From positions 1 through 35,682 of the IMG/VR virus record IMGVR_UViG_3300009507_000050: DNA of 35,682 bases; one strand, given 5' to 3'. The notes below the pieces were generated by a model. That model was given only the letters and a program-made list of their open reading frames with translations, did no database searches and was not told the origin of the DNA. The stretch is from a virus. Position numbers and translations under genes: made by a program. Shown here one piece after another: positions 1 through 7,989 of the stretch (positions are counted from its first letter, which is position 1; every line of letters starts with the position of its first letter).

Positions 1-3000
1 GTCCAAGGCCTTTGTCCACGGGGTGCTCACAGTTGTTGATAGCGTCGGCATAGAAACTTCAGATAGTCCTGTCCAATCTACATTTGCGCCATCGAAGTCC
101 TCACTGTTATTAACAATGTCTGTAACTAAGAACATAACATCAAGCGAGGTAATACCAAATCCTTGGTCACCTGTTTCACCTTTGTAACCACTCCAATCTG
201 AATAATTAACAGTTGATTCATCTCCTTGAGAAAGACCAATGTTGCCATTTCTACCAAATCCAAATCTAATGTTATTACCATCTGCAGTAATTTCAATAAA
301 AGCACAAGTTGTATCCTGTAATGCTGGTGTGTTTACAAGCATTGTGTTATAATTTGTTCCTGGTTTAAATAACTGAAAAGTCTTACTCTGAGTACTTCCA
401 GATATTCTAAGTTGCAAATCACCTTTAAATACTTCTCCAGAAACTACAGTATTAGATTTAGTTGATTGGTCACCATTGTCCCAATTGGCTCCTTTAAGTC
501 CAATGCGAATCTCATACGCATCTGGCATCTCATCAAAAAGGTCTGTAAAGAACGCATTGTCCATTACAAAGCGTTCACCAGCTCCAAGCGTTTCGTCAAT
601 TGACATCCAACCATAGTCACCATTGTCTACAATGTTAGTACCAGTTTGGTTAGCGGCTGGGCCTTCGTTTGTAATACCAGTCACAGATTCAACATAAGTG
701 GAACCAGAGATAGCAACAGCACGACCAGCATCTGCTGTAGTGTCATTGACGTAGTACAACGTTAACGGCGGAGCATCAGCAGGCACCGCAAATGTAATAC
801 CTTTATAACCTTCTTCGGCATTTGGATCACCGGCGGAAGTGTTATCAAACGCAGTAACACCAGTTGTATAAACAGTTGTGTTGTCAGAAGCAAGTCGGAA
901 CTCAATTTCATCATTCGCTTCCATTGATGGATGGTAAATGAATCGATATGTGTTACCTGCGTTCAGGGATGTAACACCAGCAGATTCAAAACCGTAACCA
1001 GAAGGAACATGACCGCCGGCGCTCGCAGCATCAAATGCGGCAGCGTCAGGTTGTACCTTGAAATGACCATTGCCAGCAGAGCCTTCAGCTACTAATATAT
1101 CACGAATACCAAATGGTGTACGTATTTCCTGTAGTCCACTTGTAGACAAGTTAACTTGTCCTTGGTCGTCTACAGCAAAGAACAATGGCAAACTTCCGTA
1201 AGCAGAGTCGCTTGGTACATAGTTGTGGTATGTCATAACTCGCGAAAATGCGCCACCGTTGTTAATTGCTGGCTGTGTGTTAATATCACCAATGTTACAA
1301 GCAATAACGTGTAGATCGTCGCCGTCCCATTCTAGAGCATAGTCAAAGAAAGCGTTGGTCATAGAGTTAATATTTGTAGTATCGTCAGTAACACTTGAAT
1401 CACTACTTGCTACTTCAAGTCTAGAGGTATGCGCCGGGTTAGCAGTGCCTTCGAATCCGATCACAGCATCAAAGTCGCTGAGTGCTACGTCGGTCCAGTT
1501 AACACCACTTGCCGGTACGCCAAAGTACACATCAGCGCCGGTAGTGCCAATGTACGGTAAAATATTAGTTTGTACCCATGTCTTTGGAAGTATGAATCTC
1601 TTGTTTACATCAAGGGTAGTGTTCAATTCAACCGCAGCATCGTGTGTTGTTGAATCGCCAGCATCGACATTACCGAGTAAGGTTGATGTAGCCATAGCAC
1701 CTTCGGCAATAGGAGTCTTAAATCCACTTGGCGAAGTTGTGCTTCCTGCGTTTTGATTAGCAATAGTAAAGTTAGTCGGAATATACACATTGTTTTGCGT
1801 TTGATCTTCAAACGCAGCAATAGTCAGTGTCTGTGCGCCTGAGTATGTACTAGCAGATGTTTTTAACAGTGCGCCGCCGCGGTACAAGCGGAAATAACCA
1901 TCAGTGTCATACTTTAGTGTAAATGTTTGGTTTATATTGTCATCGGAAATGCCAAATACTACGCCGTTATCGCTCCAACCAACTAAGTGATCTTTTTCAT
2001 TATCATTACTGCTAGTGCTTCCGCCTACAATACTGCCAAACGTAACAAATCGTAAATCCCACATTGTGGTCCACTTAAAGTCTGTGCCTGGTGACGATCC
2101 GCTAGTGCCTACGCCTAAGCTATCAGTAGACGGGTCAAACGACGTTACCGCATTTTGGCCAGTGGCACTTAAAACACCAATAGTTGGCGGTATATTGCTA
2201 GCACTACTAAAACTGTAAGTAAGTTCTTCGTCTTGACTAATTTGTACATCGTACTGAGCAATAGCGTCTTCGTCGAGGAATATTTGATTTGGCTGATAAA
2301 AGTTACCAGCGACTTCTGTAAAGTCAGCAATATTGCCCAAGTTAGCATTGTCAGTTAGTGTAATAGATAATGTACCAACTGACGACCCAAACGTGTTTGA
2401 TCGTGTAATAGTAATGGTATATGTTTCTGTAGCTGATATAGGGTCGATAGTGCCAGTAAGATAGCGACCAGTGTGTGTTATACACGGCGGCAGCCCAGAT
2501 ACAGTAGTAGTGTAAGAAACGTCTGTAGGAGTTATCTCAATGTTAACACTATCTAGTTCGTTAAACGTATAGCTAGTGCTACTGCTGTACACTGTTGGAA
2601 CATAATCTGCGTCTGCTGCTGTTTGAACAGCAGTATATGTCACCGACGCTGTGTTAGCCGGAGCCGAAGATTCAGCATGGAACATATAATTATCTGGCAT
2701 GTACCAAGTTGTGTTAGTTGGCTCGTCTACAAATATATGCGAGTGCGAGTAAAAGCCGTCTGAGTTAGTGTCAGTATCGTTTGTATACGGAGCACCAAAT
2801 AGTGTAAATGCGTTCTGTGATACATAGTCAGCTTCGGATCTGTTTGAAAACAGCGGGTAGTAAAATGATCCATCTGGTGATTCAATGTAGCGATATTGTA
2901 AAGGAACGTCGTCTACTAGACTATTGGTACTAACGGTGCCAACATTGACCTGAGCGTTTTCTTTAACCATATGACACACTAGCATGTATTCTTCACTAGT

Positions 3001-4065
3001 GTCTACAATAAACGCACTACGTGCAATTACCAGCCATTCGCCGTTTTTATAGTGACTAATGGATAGTCTACCAGTATTATCAATACCTGCTCTAAACTGG
3101 GAACTTTTGCCAGGTGCTTCGTAGAAACCATTTTCAATTACAACACCGTAATCGCTGTTTTCAAACGCAGCGTTTGGTCCAAGTCTTACAGCAAGATCTA
3201 ATACGTCGCCTAGGCTGGTTATGTTTTCTAACAGTGTAGTAGAATCACCAGCATCAAACTTACTAGTTTCTAACAAACCGATAGTAAATTTACGATCAAA
3301 ATCTCGACCAGTGTTATCAAATTCAAAGTATTCGCCAGGGCTGTTAACTTCTTGTCCTATAGTGTAAAAGCCATCACTAAATTGTGAACCTGAGTTAGAA
3401 CCCTTTGTAGCAATGCCTCCGGAGATAGTTACGTCGCCAAAAGTGCCTATGTTAGGCGTAGTTTGACCGTATTGATTACTAGTACTAGGGTCATCAGCAC
3501 CAGCGCCCACTGGAGTAACATTAAACAGTGCGTTTAGTGCGTTTACTACAGCATTAAGTGATGTAGTTTGTGCTTGACCATTAATTGTAACATTGTAAGG
3601 TCTAATGGAAGTATAAAGCGCAACACCAGTGTCGGCATCTTCTCGGATAGTGATGTTACCGTCAGCATCGCCAACAGCTTTAACGCTGTTTACACCAAAG
3701 CTATCACCAAGTGATGTAAGTACAGAAGTGTTAGTGTTATCACGTGTAAAGTTTACAACAGTAATAGCATCGAGTTCTACAGCGCCGCCAATTACGTTTG
3801 CCTTTTCAGTAATGTATGCTGCCGCCGCAACCGCATCAGCAAAGCCGTTACCGTCTGCGTCTTGGAATTCAGTGTGCGGTACACCGTAGAATTCGTATAC
3901 TGGGTTGTTGTCGTCTGTGGTTCTAACATCGTTAACAACATCAACACGAGTGCTGTCTTCGGTGTTAACTTGTCCACTTAGACAAGCGTTCCAGTATGCC
4001 GGCTGTGACGATCCTACAAAGGTTACACAGTTACCGTTGTTATTTCGAACTACTCGAATAGCCAT
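1..4065 (-). CDS. Giant tail/virion structural protein, partial (C-terminus outside window)
   Basis: An uninterrupted reading frame runs from an ATG at 4063-4065 to the left edge (1355 codons, no stop reached), so the true protein is larger. A GGGAGA ribosome site lies just upstream and the start is 3 bases after the stop of the next fibre gene. The N-terminus reads MAIRVVRNNNGNCVTFVGSS, which resembles N-termini I associate with marine T4-like phage structural proteins. Around residues 515-560 there is an Ig-like (He_PIG type) signature, LPP followed by an LTGT strand. The rest is Thr/Ser/Asp/Gly-rich with low lysine and alternating beta-strand character, and probably contains lectin-like or jelly-roll domains. 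No membrane segment or catalytic motif was seen. The likely role is a tail-fibre or baseplate-associated adhesin acting in receptor recognition. Family assignment is from composition and context; no specific T4 homologue can be named. Confidence 0.85.
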   Translation of the reverse strand, partial: MAIRVVRNNNGNCVTFVGSSQPAYWNACLSGQVNTEDSTRVDVVNDVRTTDDNNPVYEFYGVPHTEFQDADGNGFADAVAAAAYITEKANVIGGAVELDAITVVNFTRDNTNTSVLTSLGDSFGVNSVKAVGDADGNITIREDADTGVALYTSIRPYNVTINGQAQTTSLNAVVNALNALFNVTPVGAGADDPSTSNQYGQTTPNIGTFGDVTISGGIATKGSNSGSQFSDGFYTIGQEVNSPGEYFEFDNTGRDFDRKFTIGLLETSKFDAGDSTTLLENITSLGDVLDLAVRLGPNAAFENSDYGVVIENGFYEAPGKSSQFRAGIDNTGRLSISHYKNGEWLVIARSAFIVDTSEEYMLVCHMVKENAQVNVGTVSTNSLVDDVPLQYRYIESPDGSFYYPLFSNRSEADYVSQNAFTLFGAPYTNDTDTNSDGFYSHSHIFVDEPTNTTWYMPDNYMFHAESSAPANTASVTYTAVQTAADADYVPTVYSSSTSYTFNELDSVNIEITPTDVSYTTTVSGLPPCITHTGRYLTGTIDPISATETYTITITRSNTFGSSVGTLSITLTDNANLGNIADFTEVAGNFYQPNQIFLDEDAIAQYDVQISQDEELTYSFSSASNIPPTIGVLSATGQNAVTSFDPSTDSLGVGTSGSSPGTDFKWTTMWDLRFVTFGSIVGGSTSSNDNEKDHLVGWSDNGVVFGISDDNINQTFTLKYDTDGYFRLYRGGALLKTSASTYSGAQTLTIAAFEDQTQNNVYIPTNFTIANQNAGSTTSPSGFKTPIAEGAMATSTLLGNVDAGDSTTHDAAVELNTTLDVNKRFILPKTWVQTNILPYIGTTGADVYFGVPASGVNWTDVALSDFDAVIGFEGTANPAHTSRLEVASSDSSVTDDTTNINSMTNAFFDYALEWDGDDLHVIACNIGDINTQPAINNGGAFSRVMTYHNYVPSDSAYGSLPLFFAVDDQGQVNLSTSGLQEIRTPFGIRDILVAEGSAGNGHFKVQPDAAAFDAASAGGHVPSGYGFESAGVTSLNAGNTYRFIYHPSMEANDEIEFRLASDNTTVYTTGVTAFDNTSAGDPNAEEGYKGITFAVPADAPPLTLYYVNDTTADAGRAVAISGSTYVESVTGITNEGPAANQTGTNIVDNGDYGWMSIDETLGAGERFVMDNAFFTDLFDEMPDAYEIRIGLKGANWDNGDQSTKSNTVVSGEVFKGDLQLRISGSTQSKTFQLFKPGTNYNTMLVNTPALQDTTCAFIEITADGNNIRFGFGRNGNIGLSQGDESTVNYSDWSGYKGETGDQGFGITSLDVMFLVTDIVNNSEDFDGANVDWTGLSEVSMPTLSTTVSTPWTKALD

Positions 4066-4068
4066 TAA

Positions 4069-5475
4069 TTATCTCCCTACTACAAATAATGTGGTTAGCG
4101 GCTGTACAAACACTGGCTGATCTGCTCGTATAGCTGGTAATGCCCTTGCGTTTACATCTTCAATAGATGCAAGGTAAGCAGTCATAATTGGACGGTTCAG
4201 GAATGTTCTTCCCGTTGTGCCAGCACCAAAGAAGATCGGCTCACCTGTAAGGGCAAATGTAAATGTTGCGTCGTCGTTTGAGTCTCTAGTTTGCCAAATA
4301 AGCCCAACTTCTACAGTTGTATTAGCAAACTGCGGTGTTAGGTTAAAGTCGAATCTAAACGAACAAAAGTCACCTGTATTAAGTTGACTTATATTGTATG
4401 AACCCGAAGCAGCATTGTACTGTAAGCTGCCGGATGTCTGTGCTTCGTTGTACGGACTAAATGTACTGTCTTCAGCAAAGTCAAACATACTAGTCACGCC
4501 AGTCGGCATATAAGCGCCGGAGAATAAACCAACACCTCGATAAGCGTCTGGACGAGCAGTACTGCCGTCCATAAAGAATCCATCCGGTAAGTTGTTAGCA
4601 TCTGCGCCGTAAATAGCACCGGGAGCTTCGGAAGCTCCGCCTGCTCCGTTGGTCCAATATGGTTTGTCGTTTGCTAGCTGTCGTTCGGCGCTAAAACCAA
4701 ATCTCATCCATTCTTGCGTGAGTACTTGCGCAGAGGTATATTCTACGTCAGTACCAATGTCACTTGTACCAGCTGCTCCTGTTGTTCTATTTTCAAAACC
4801 ACCAGTAAACTCGTAACCACCTGTACCGTCACCAATTAGGTCTTGTACATCAGCGCCGCCAACTGTTAAGCGACCGTCGACATCAACGTCTGACTGGAAG
4901 TTAGCAATGTTCTCAACACGTAACGCAGAGCTATCTGGTGTAATAATGTTTGGCACCGATAAGTGCCCTCCTACAGTAACATCAGAATTAAAACTAGTGT
5001 GCTCTAACATTGTTACGCCACCAGATGCTAATCCGCCAATTTGGGTAGTGTTAACTGCGTAGGATGTTGTATTTGTGTTGTTTACGTTACCAGTAACTTC
5101 GCCGCTAACTCCGTCAATAATCTGTGTACTGTCGTCAGCAAACACTGAACCTGCAAAGTTACCAGAAAAATCAGCGCCGTCTACGGCAATTCCAGTTAAC
5201 GCCGAGCCGTCAATTGCAGGTAGTGTACCTGTTAAATTACCAGCATCGATAGTGCCGTTAATGCCGTCAATTAGTAGTGAACTATCATCGGCAAATACAG
5301 ATCCTGTAATATCGCCGGTAACGTCACCTGTGACATCGCCGGTTACATTACCAGTCAAGTTAAATGCTGCTGATGTAATGCTTGATTCCCAACTAGTGCC
5401 GTTCCACGTATATGTAGTTCCACCTACAATATGCGTATCGTTGACATTAGGATTGCTAGGAAATTGTATTGCCAT
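4069..5475 (-). CDS. Tail-fibre-like structural protein with VTGD repeats
   Basis: This 468-residue protein starts with MAIQFPSNPNVNDTHIVGG, then a TYTWNGTSWE motif, an N-terminal module often found on marine T4-like phage fibre and neck-appendage proteins. Residues about 40-60 are a run of VTGD/ITGS short repeats. Two copies of a GSVFADDS-type motif follow, the same motif as in the proteins at 5510-6829 and 26665-27477. The C-terminal half looks like a beta-sandwich. The start has a strong GGAGAGGG ribosome site and a GATAAATA late promoter 20 bases upstream. The downstream giant gene begins 3 bases after its stop. It is most likely a late-expressed distal fibre or adhesin subunit; the receptor is unknown. 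Confidence 0.85.
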   Translation of the reverse strand: MAIQFPSNPNVNDTHIVGGTTYTWNGTSWESSITSAAFNLTGNVTGDVTGDVTGDITGSVFADDSSLLIDGINGTIDAGNLTGTLPAIDGSALTGIAVDGADFSGNFAGSVFADDSTQIIDGVSGEVTGNVNNTNTTSYAVNTTQIGGLASGGVTMLEHTSFNSDVTVGGHLSVPNIITPDSSALRVENIANFQSDVDVDGRLTVGGADVQDLIGDGTGGYEFTGGFENRTTGAAGTSDIGTDVEYTSAQVLTQEWMRFGFSAERQLANDKPYWTNGAGGASEAPGAIYGADANNLPDGFFMDGSTARPDAYRGVGLFSGAYMPTGVTSMFDFAEDSTFSPYNEAQTSGSLQYNAASGSYNISQLNTGDFCSFRFDFNLTPQFANTTVEVGLIWQTRDSNDDATFTFALTGEPIFFGAGTTGRTFLNRPIMTAYLASIEDVNARALPAIRADQPVFVQPLTTLFVVGR

Positions 5476-5494
5476 TATCCCTCTCCGTTTTTAA

Positions 5495-5502
5495 TATTTA
5501 TC
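5495..5502 (-). promoter_or_regulatory. T4-type late promoter, GATAAATA
   Basis: Read on the minus strand the site is GATAAATA, one base from the T4 late consensus TATAAATA. It is centred about 23 bases upstream of the ATG at 5475 and leaves room for a short leader with a GGAGAGGG ribosome site. It would drive the structural genes at 4069-5475 and 1-4065. Confidence 0.7.
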
Positions 5503-5509
5503 GACACGC

Positions 5510-6829
5510 TTAGGCGCCCGTGCCGCTATTTAGTGTTTTTACTAGAGCTGCTAGTCGATCAATAGCGTCGCCGAGTGTTGTTGGCGCTGTACCGTTCCAG
5601 TCAGTTGGTGTGAAAGCGTTATACGCAGATCCTGCACCACCTTGCGGTGAAGCATCTACCCAGTAGCTGTCATATCGTATTTTTAGTCTACCAGTATCTG
5701 ATTCCCACCAAAGGTCGCCCGCTTCTGGGGTACCTCCCGGAGCATCGTCACTAACTGTGACACTGGCATTTCCGCTCGATCCGCCAACGCCGCTGCCAAC
5801 TGGCAAAGCATCGATCCAAACATCGTCATATCTTACTTTTAAGCGTAAGCTGTCTGATTCCCACCAAAGATCGCCGGTATTAGAACTAACTGGCGGATCG
5901 TCGCTTACTGTAACACTTGCGCCGTCTACTACGCTAGTATTAATAGCAGCGCCGCCGATTGTAGTACCTGCTGGTAGGTCAGTCGGAGTAGTTAGAGTTA
6001 GTGTATTTTCTATAGTAACATCTGAGTTAAATATAGTAGGTGGTGTAATGTTAATTGCGCTACTATCAAGCGTATCAATATTTGCTGTGTATAGTGTATT
6101 TTCTATAGTAGCATCTGAGTTAAATATAGCGGGCGGGATAATATTAATTGCGCTACTATCAAGCGTATCGATAGTTGCTGTGTATAGTGTATTTATTTTA
6201 GCGTCTGTAGTAACATCAAGTACGTTAGTAGTTACTGTATTATTCAAGTAGTCTACAATTACAGTACTGTCGTCGCCTAATACATTGCCTTTAATGTCAG
6301 CAACTACAACAGGGCTTAGTGAAATGCTTAACACACCTTCTGCGTCAGCACTAGTGCTTATATTTGCGTCACCTAAGATACTAAGTGTTTCGCCACTGTT
6401 AATTGTACGCTGTGTGCTATCGTCACCGGCAACAGTAATAGCGCCACCGCTACCACCGGTTCCTGCGTCAAAGCCTGCTTCCCATTCTGAGCCATTCCAT
6501 TTTAGCACTTGTCCAGTGTTTGGTACTGTATCACTTACATTACTCAGCGCTGATAACGAGTGATTAGATAGATCACTTACTTGTCCGGTTACATTGCCTG
6601 TAATGCCACCTGTAGCAATAATAGTATTATTAGACGAATCTACCATTACAGTACTGTCGTCGCCTAATACATTGCCTATTAGATCAAGAGATAAAGTGTT
6701 GCCGTCGGCAGTGCTTTGACGAGCGTAGAGTTCGATAAAGTTACTTTCGATTTTAGCAAACGCACTGCGTAAGCTTTCGCCGTCGCCTGCTCTTTCTGCT
6801 GAACCTATGTTAATGTGTTCTTGCGTCAT
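5510..6829 (-). CDS. Tail-fibre-like structural protein with DGxxxR..F..NF N-terminal motif
   Basis: This 439-residue protein begins with an INIGSAERAGDGESLRSAF segment followed by KIESNFIELY. The same anchor-like motif is found at the N-termini of the proteins encoded at 25970-26653 and 27502-34461. The body holds two GNVLGDDSTV-type motifs, a tandem 31-residue repeat (bases 6001-6186) and, near the C-terminus, two copies of a GDLWWESD...RLKxRYD module 52 residues apart. This pattern is typical of modular phage fibres that grow by repeat duplication. An AGAGGG ribosome site precedes the ATG, and no late promoter lies directly upstream, so it probably shares a transcript with the 145-residue gene at 6842-7279. 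The role is inferred as virion appendage; the partner protein is unknown. Confidence 0.85.
   Translation of the reverse strand: MTQEHINIGSAERAGDGESLRSAFAKIESNFIELYARQSTADGNTLSLDLIGNVLGDDSTVMVDSSNNTIIATGGITGNVTGQVSDLSNHSLSALSNVSDTVPNTGQVLKWNGSEWEAGFDAGTGGSGGAITVAGDDSTQRTINSGETLSILGDANISTSADAEGVLSISLSPVVVADIKGNVLGDDSTVIVDYLNNTVTTNVLDVTTDAKINTLYTATIDTLDSSAINIIPPAIFNSDATIENTLYTANIDTLDSSAINITPPTIFNSDVTIENTLTLTTPTDLPAGTTIGGAAINTSVVDGASVTVSDDPPVSSNTGDLWWESDSLRLKVRYDDVWIDALPVGSGVGGSSGNASVTVSDDAPGGTPEAGDLWWESDTGRLKIRYDSYWVDASPQGGAGSAYNAFTPTDWNGTAPTTLGDAIDRLAALVKTLNSGTGA
5651..5920 (-). repeat. Duplicated GDLWWESD module in fibre gene
   Basis: Two diverged copies (about 5651-5765 and 5807-5920) encode the same module: a VTVSDD strand, GDLWWESD, then RLKxRYD. 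The shared sequence attcccaccaaag in both copies is offset by 156 bases (52 codons). It is an in-frame coding duplication, not a regulatory repeat. Confidence 0.75.
6001..6186 (-). repeat. Tandem 93-bp in-frame repeat (two copies) in fibre gene
   Basis: Unit 6001-6093 and unit 6094-6186 both begin gtgtattttctatagta and share most of their bases. The period of 93 bp equals 31 codons, so the repeat keeps frame and encodes a duplicated segment with TIENTL and IDTLDSSAINI. A third, degenerate start is visible at 6187. It is consistent with recent slippage or recombination in a host-range gene. Confidence 0.8.
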
Positions 6830-6841
6830 TCCCTCTTACCC

Positions 6842-7279
6842 TCAATAATTCATTAATATGCTACTGATACTACCTGTCTTCCACCCGCTTACTACAGCTC
6901 TAAGCCATACAAAGTTACCAGTAAAGTTGTAGTTTACATTAGAATTCTCACCGTCGTAGCTAACACTCGACAGTGTTATTTTATTATCATTAGAAGCAGT
7001 AATAGCTCCGGTAGTGTCTACTGTAGCAATTAGCAAAGTAGTTGGGTCAACTGACGAAAGCTCAACAGTAAACCAATCTTCGTCAGTGGGCTCTATAGCA
7101 AGACTGCCTTGTATAGCAATCTCTCCTGAGAAATTAGTAAGGTTGATTTGTACAGTATGTAAACCGTCCGAGCGACCAAAGTATCCGTCTCCTTTTACTT
7201 TGTCGCTTGTCGCAGCTTGAACTGAACTGTCCCCTGGGTGGACTTGTGATGATAAAATTGTAACACTGTTTCCTGGCAT
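6842..7279 (-). CDS. Small virion structural protein, conserved in marine T4-like phages
   Basis: This 145-residue protein starts MPGNSVTILSSQ and has a conserved-looking core, VKGDGYFGRSDGLHTVQINL, then a beta-rich C-terminal half. I associate the KGDGYxGxxDGLHTVQ type of motif with small T4-like phage structural proteins, but the exact function is not known to me. No Shine-Dalgarno sequence precedes the ATG. Instead a GATAAATA element ends 5 bases before it, so a transcript from that promoter would begin at or next to the start codon. The 439-residue fibre gene follows after 12 bases. It is probably a late virion or fibre-associated protein. Confidence 0.75.
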   Translation of the reverse strand: MPGNSVTILSSQVHPGDSSVQAATSDKVKGDGYFGRSDGLHTVQINLTNFSGEIAIQGSLAIEPTDEDWFTVELSSVDPTTLLIATVDTTGAITASNDNKITLSSVSYDGENSNVNYNFTGNFVWLRAVVSGWKTGSISSILMNY

Positions 7280-7284
7280 AGTGT

Positions 7285-7292
7285 TATTTATC
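7285..7292 (-). promoter_or_regulatory. T4-type late promoter, GATAAATA, abutting a start codon
   Basis: GATAAATA on the minus strand lies between the stop of the 230-residue gene (7297) and the ATG at 7279. If the element spans -13 to -6 as in T4, the predicted +1 falls on the A of the ATG, giving a leaderless message. Confidence 0.55.
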
Positions 7293-7296
7293 TGTT

Positions 7297-7989
7297 TTAC
7301 TTAGGAAGCAACTTGTCGAGTCTTTTTATTTCAAAGCCAAACATAGAAACTACGTTTAAAACTTTATCGTCACGTACATAAAAGTAGTATGTGCCGTAAT
7401 ACTGAGCTTTGTTCTTTCTTATTGCTTCTATAGTGCTTGTTCCGGCACGTACATAAGTGTTATTATTTGTTTCGAGATAAGCAGCAAGGGCAGTGTCGTG
7501 TATTTTCCCTACAGTGATTTTATATTTGTACTGATCGGCAAAACTATGATAGATAGTATTAGGTTCTATGTTATCATTCTTTTGAACATGTAACTTATGT
7601 ACACATGACAACTCCTTAGCAATATCACGAACCTTGCCTTCCTCATTAGAGTAGAGACTAAGATTGTTTAGTTCTACTCTTGTTTTTGTATCCGGAGCAG
7701 TTACGGTTAAGAAGTTATACAGCTTTTCGCAATCTTGGATATCTGTAGAAGTTGGTTGAAATCGACGTAGGGTCCATTTAGTCGGGTACCGCAGCGCTCC
7801 GGGCCCTGCTTGTTCGAGAGCTTCGTCCCAGTTAGCGCTGCTATTCATGTATTGCTTAGCAAAGTCGATTGTTTCACGAGCTTGAACACGATCTGCCGAA
7901 CGAAACAAATGCCCTATACAAGTTATTAGCTCAAGTTTGTATTTGTATTTGTTATAGAACAGTCCGCTTGCTATTACTTCATGTAACAT
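7297..7989 (-). CDS. Unknown protein translationally coupled to ClpA-like gene
   Basis: This 230-residue protein has no recognised family. It is rich in aromatic and charged residues, has no signal peptide or membrane helix, and looks like a soluble alpha/beta protein; a Lys/Tyr-rich stretch (NKYKYKLEL) lies near the N-terminus. Its ATG sits inside the last codons of the ClpA-like gene (11-base overlap), so translation is probably coupled to the unfoldase. It ends just before the late promoter of the 145-residue structural gene. Tight coupling raises the possibility that it works with the ClpA-like protein, for example as a substrate adaptor, but no sequence feature proves this. It is probably transcribed from the sigma70-like promoter at 10237-10264. 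Confidence 0.75.
   Translation of the reverse strand: MLHEVIASGLFYNKYKYKLELITCIGHLFRSADRVQARETIDFAKQYMNSSANWDEALEQAGPGALRYPTKWTLRRFQPTSTDIQDCEKLYNFLTVTAPDTKTRVELNNLSLYSNEEGKVRDIAKELSCVHKLHVQKNDNIEPNTIYHSFADQYKYKITVGKIHDTALAAYLETNNNTYVRAGTSTIEAIRKNKAQYYGTYYFYVRDDKVLNVVSMFGFEIKRLDKLLPK

Noticed and set aside
5281-5350. Short repeats resembling a CRISPR array
   Set aside because: They encode the in-frame VTGD repeats of a fibre protein; the units are about 12 bases with no spacers.
5757-6251. A plus-strand open frame opposite the 439-residue fibre
   Set aside because: It is a shadow of repeated fibre sequence with no ribosome site and repetitive hydrophobic composition.
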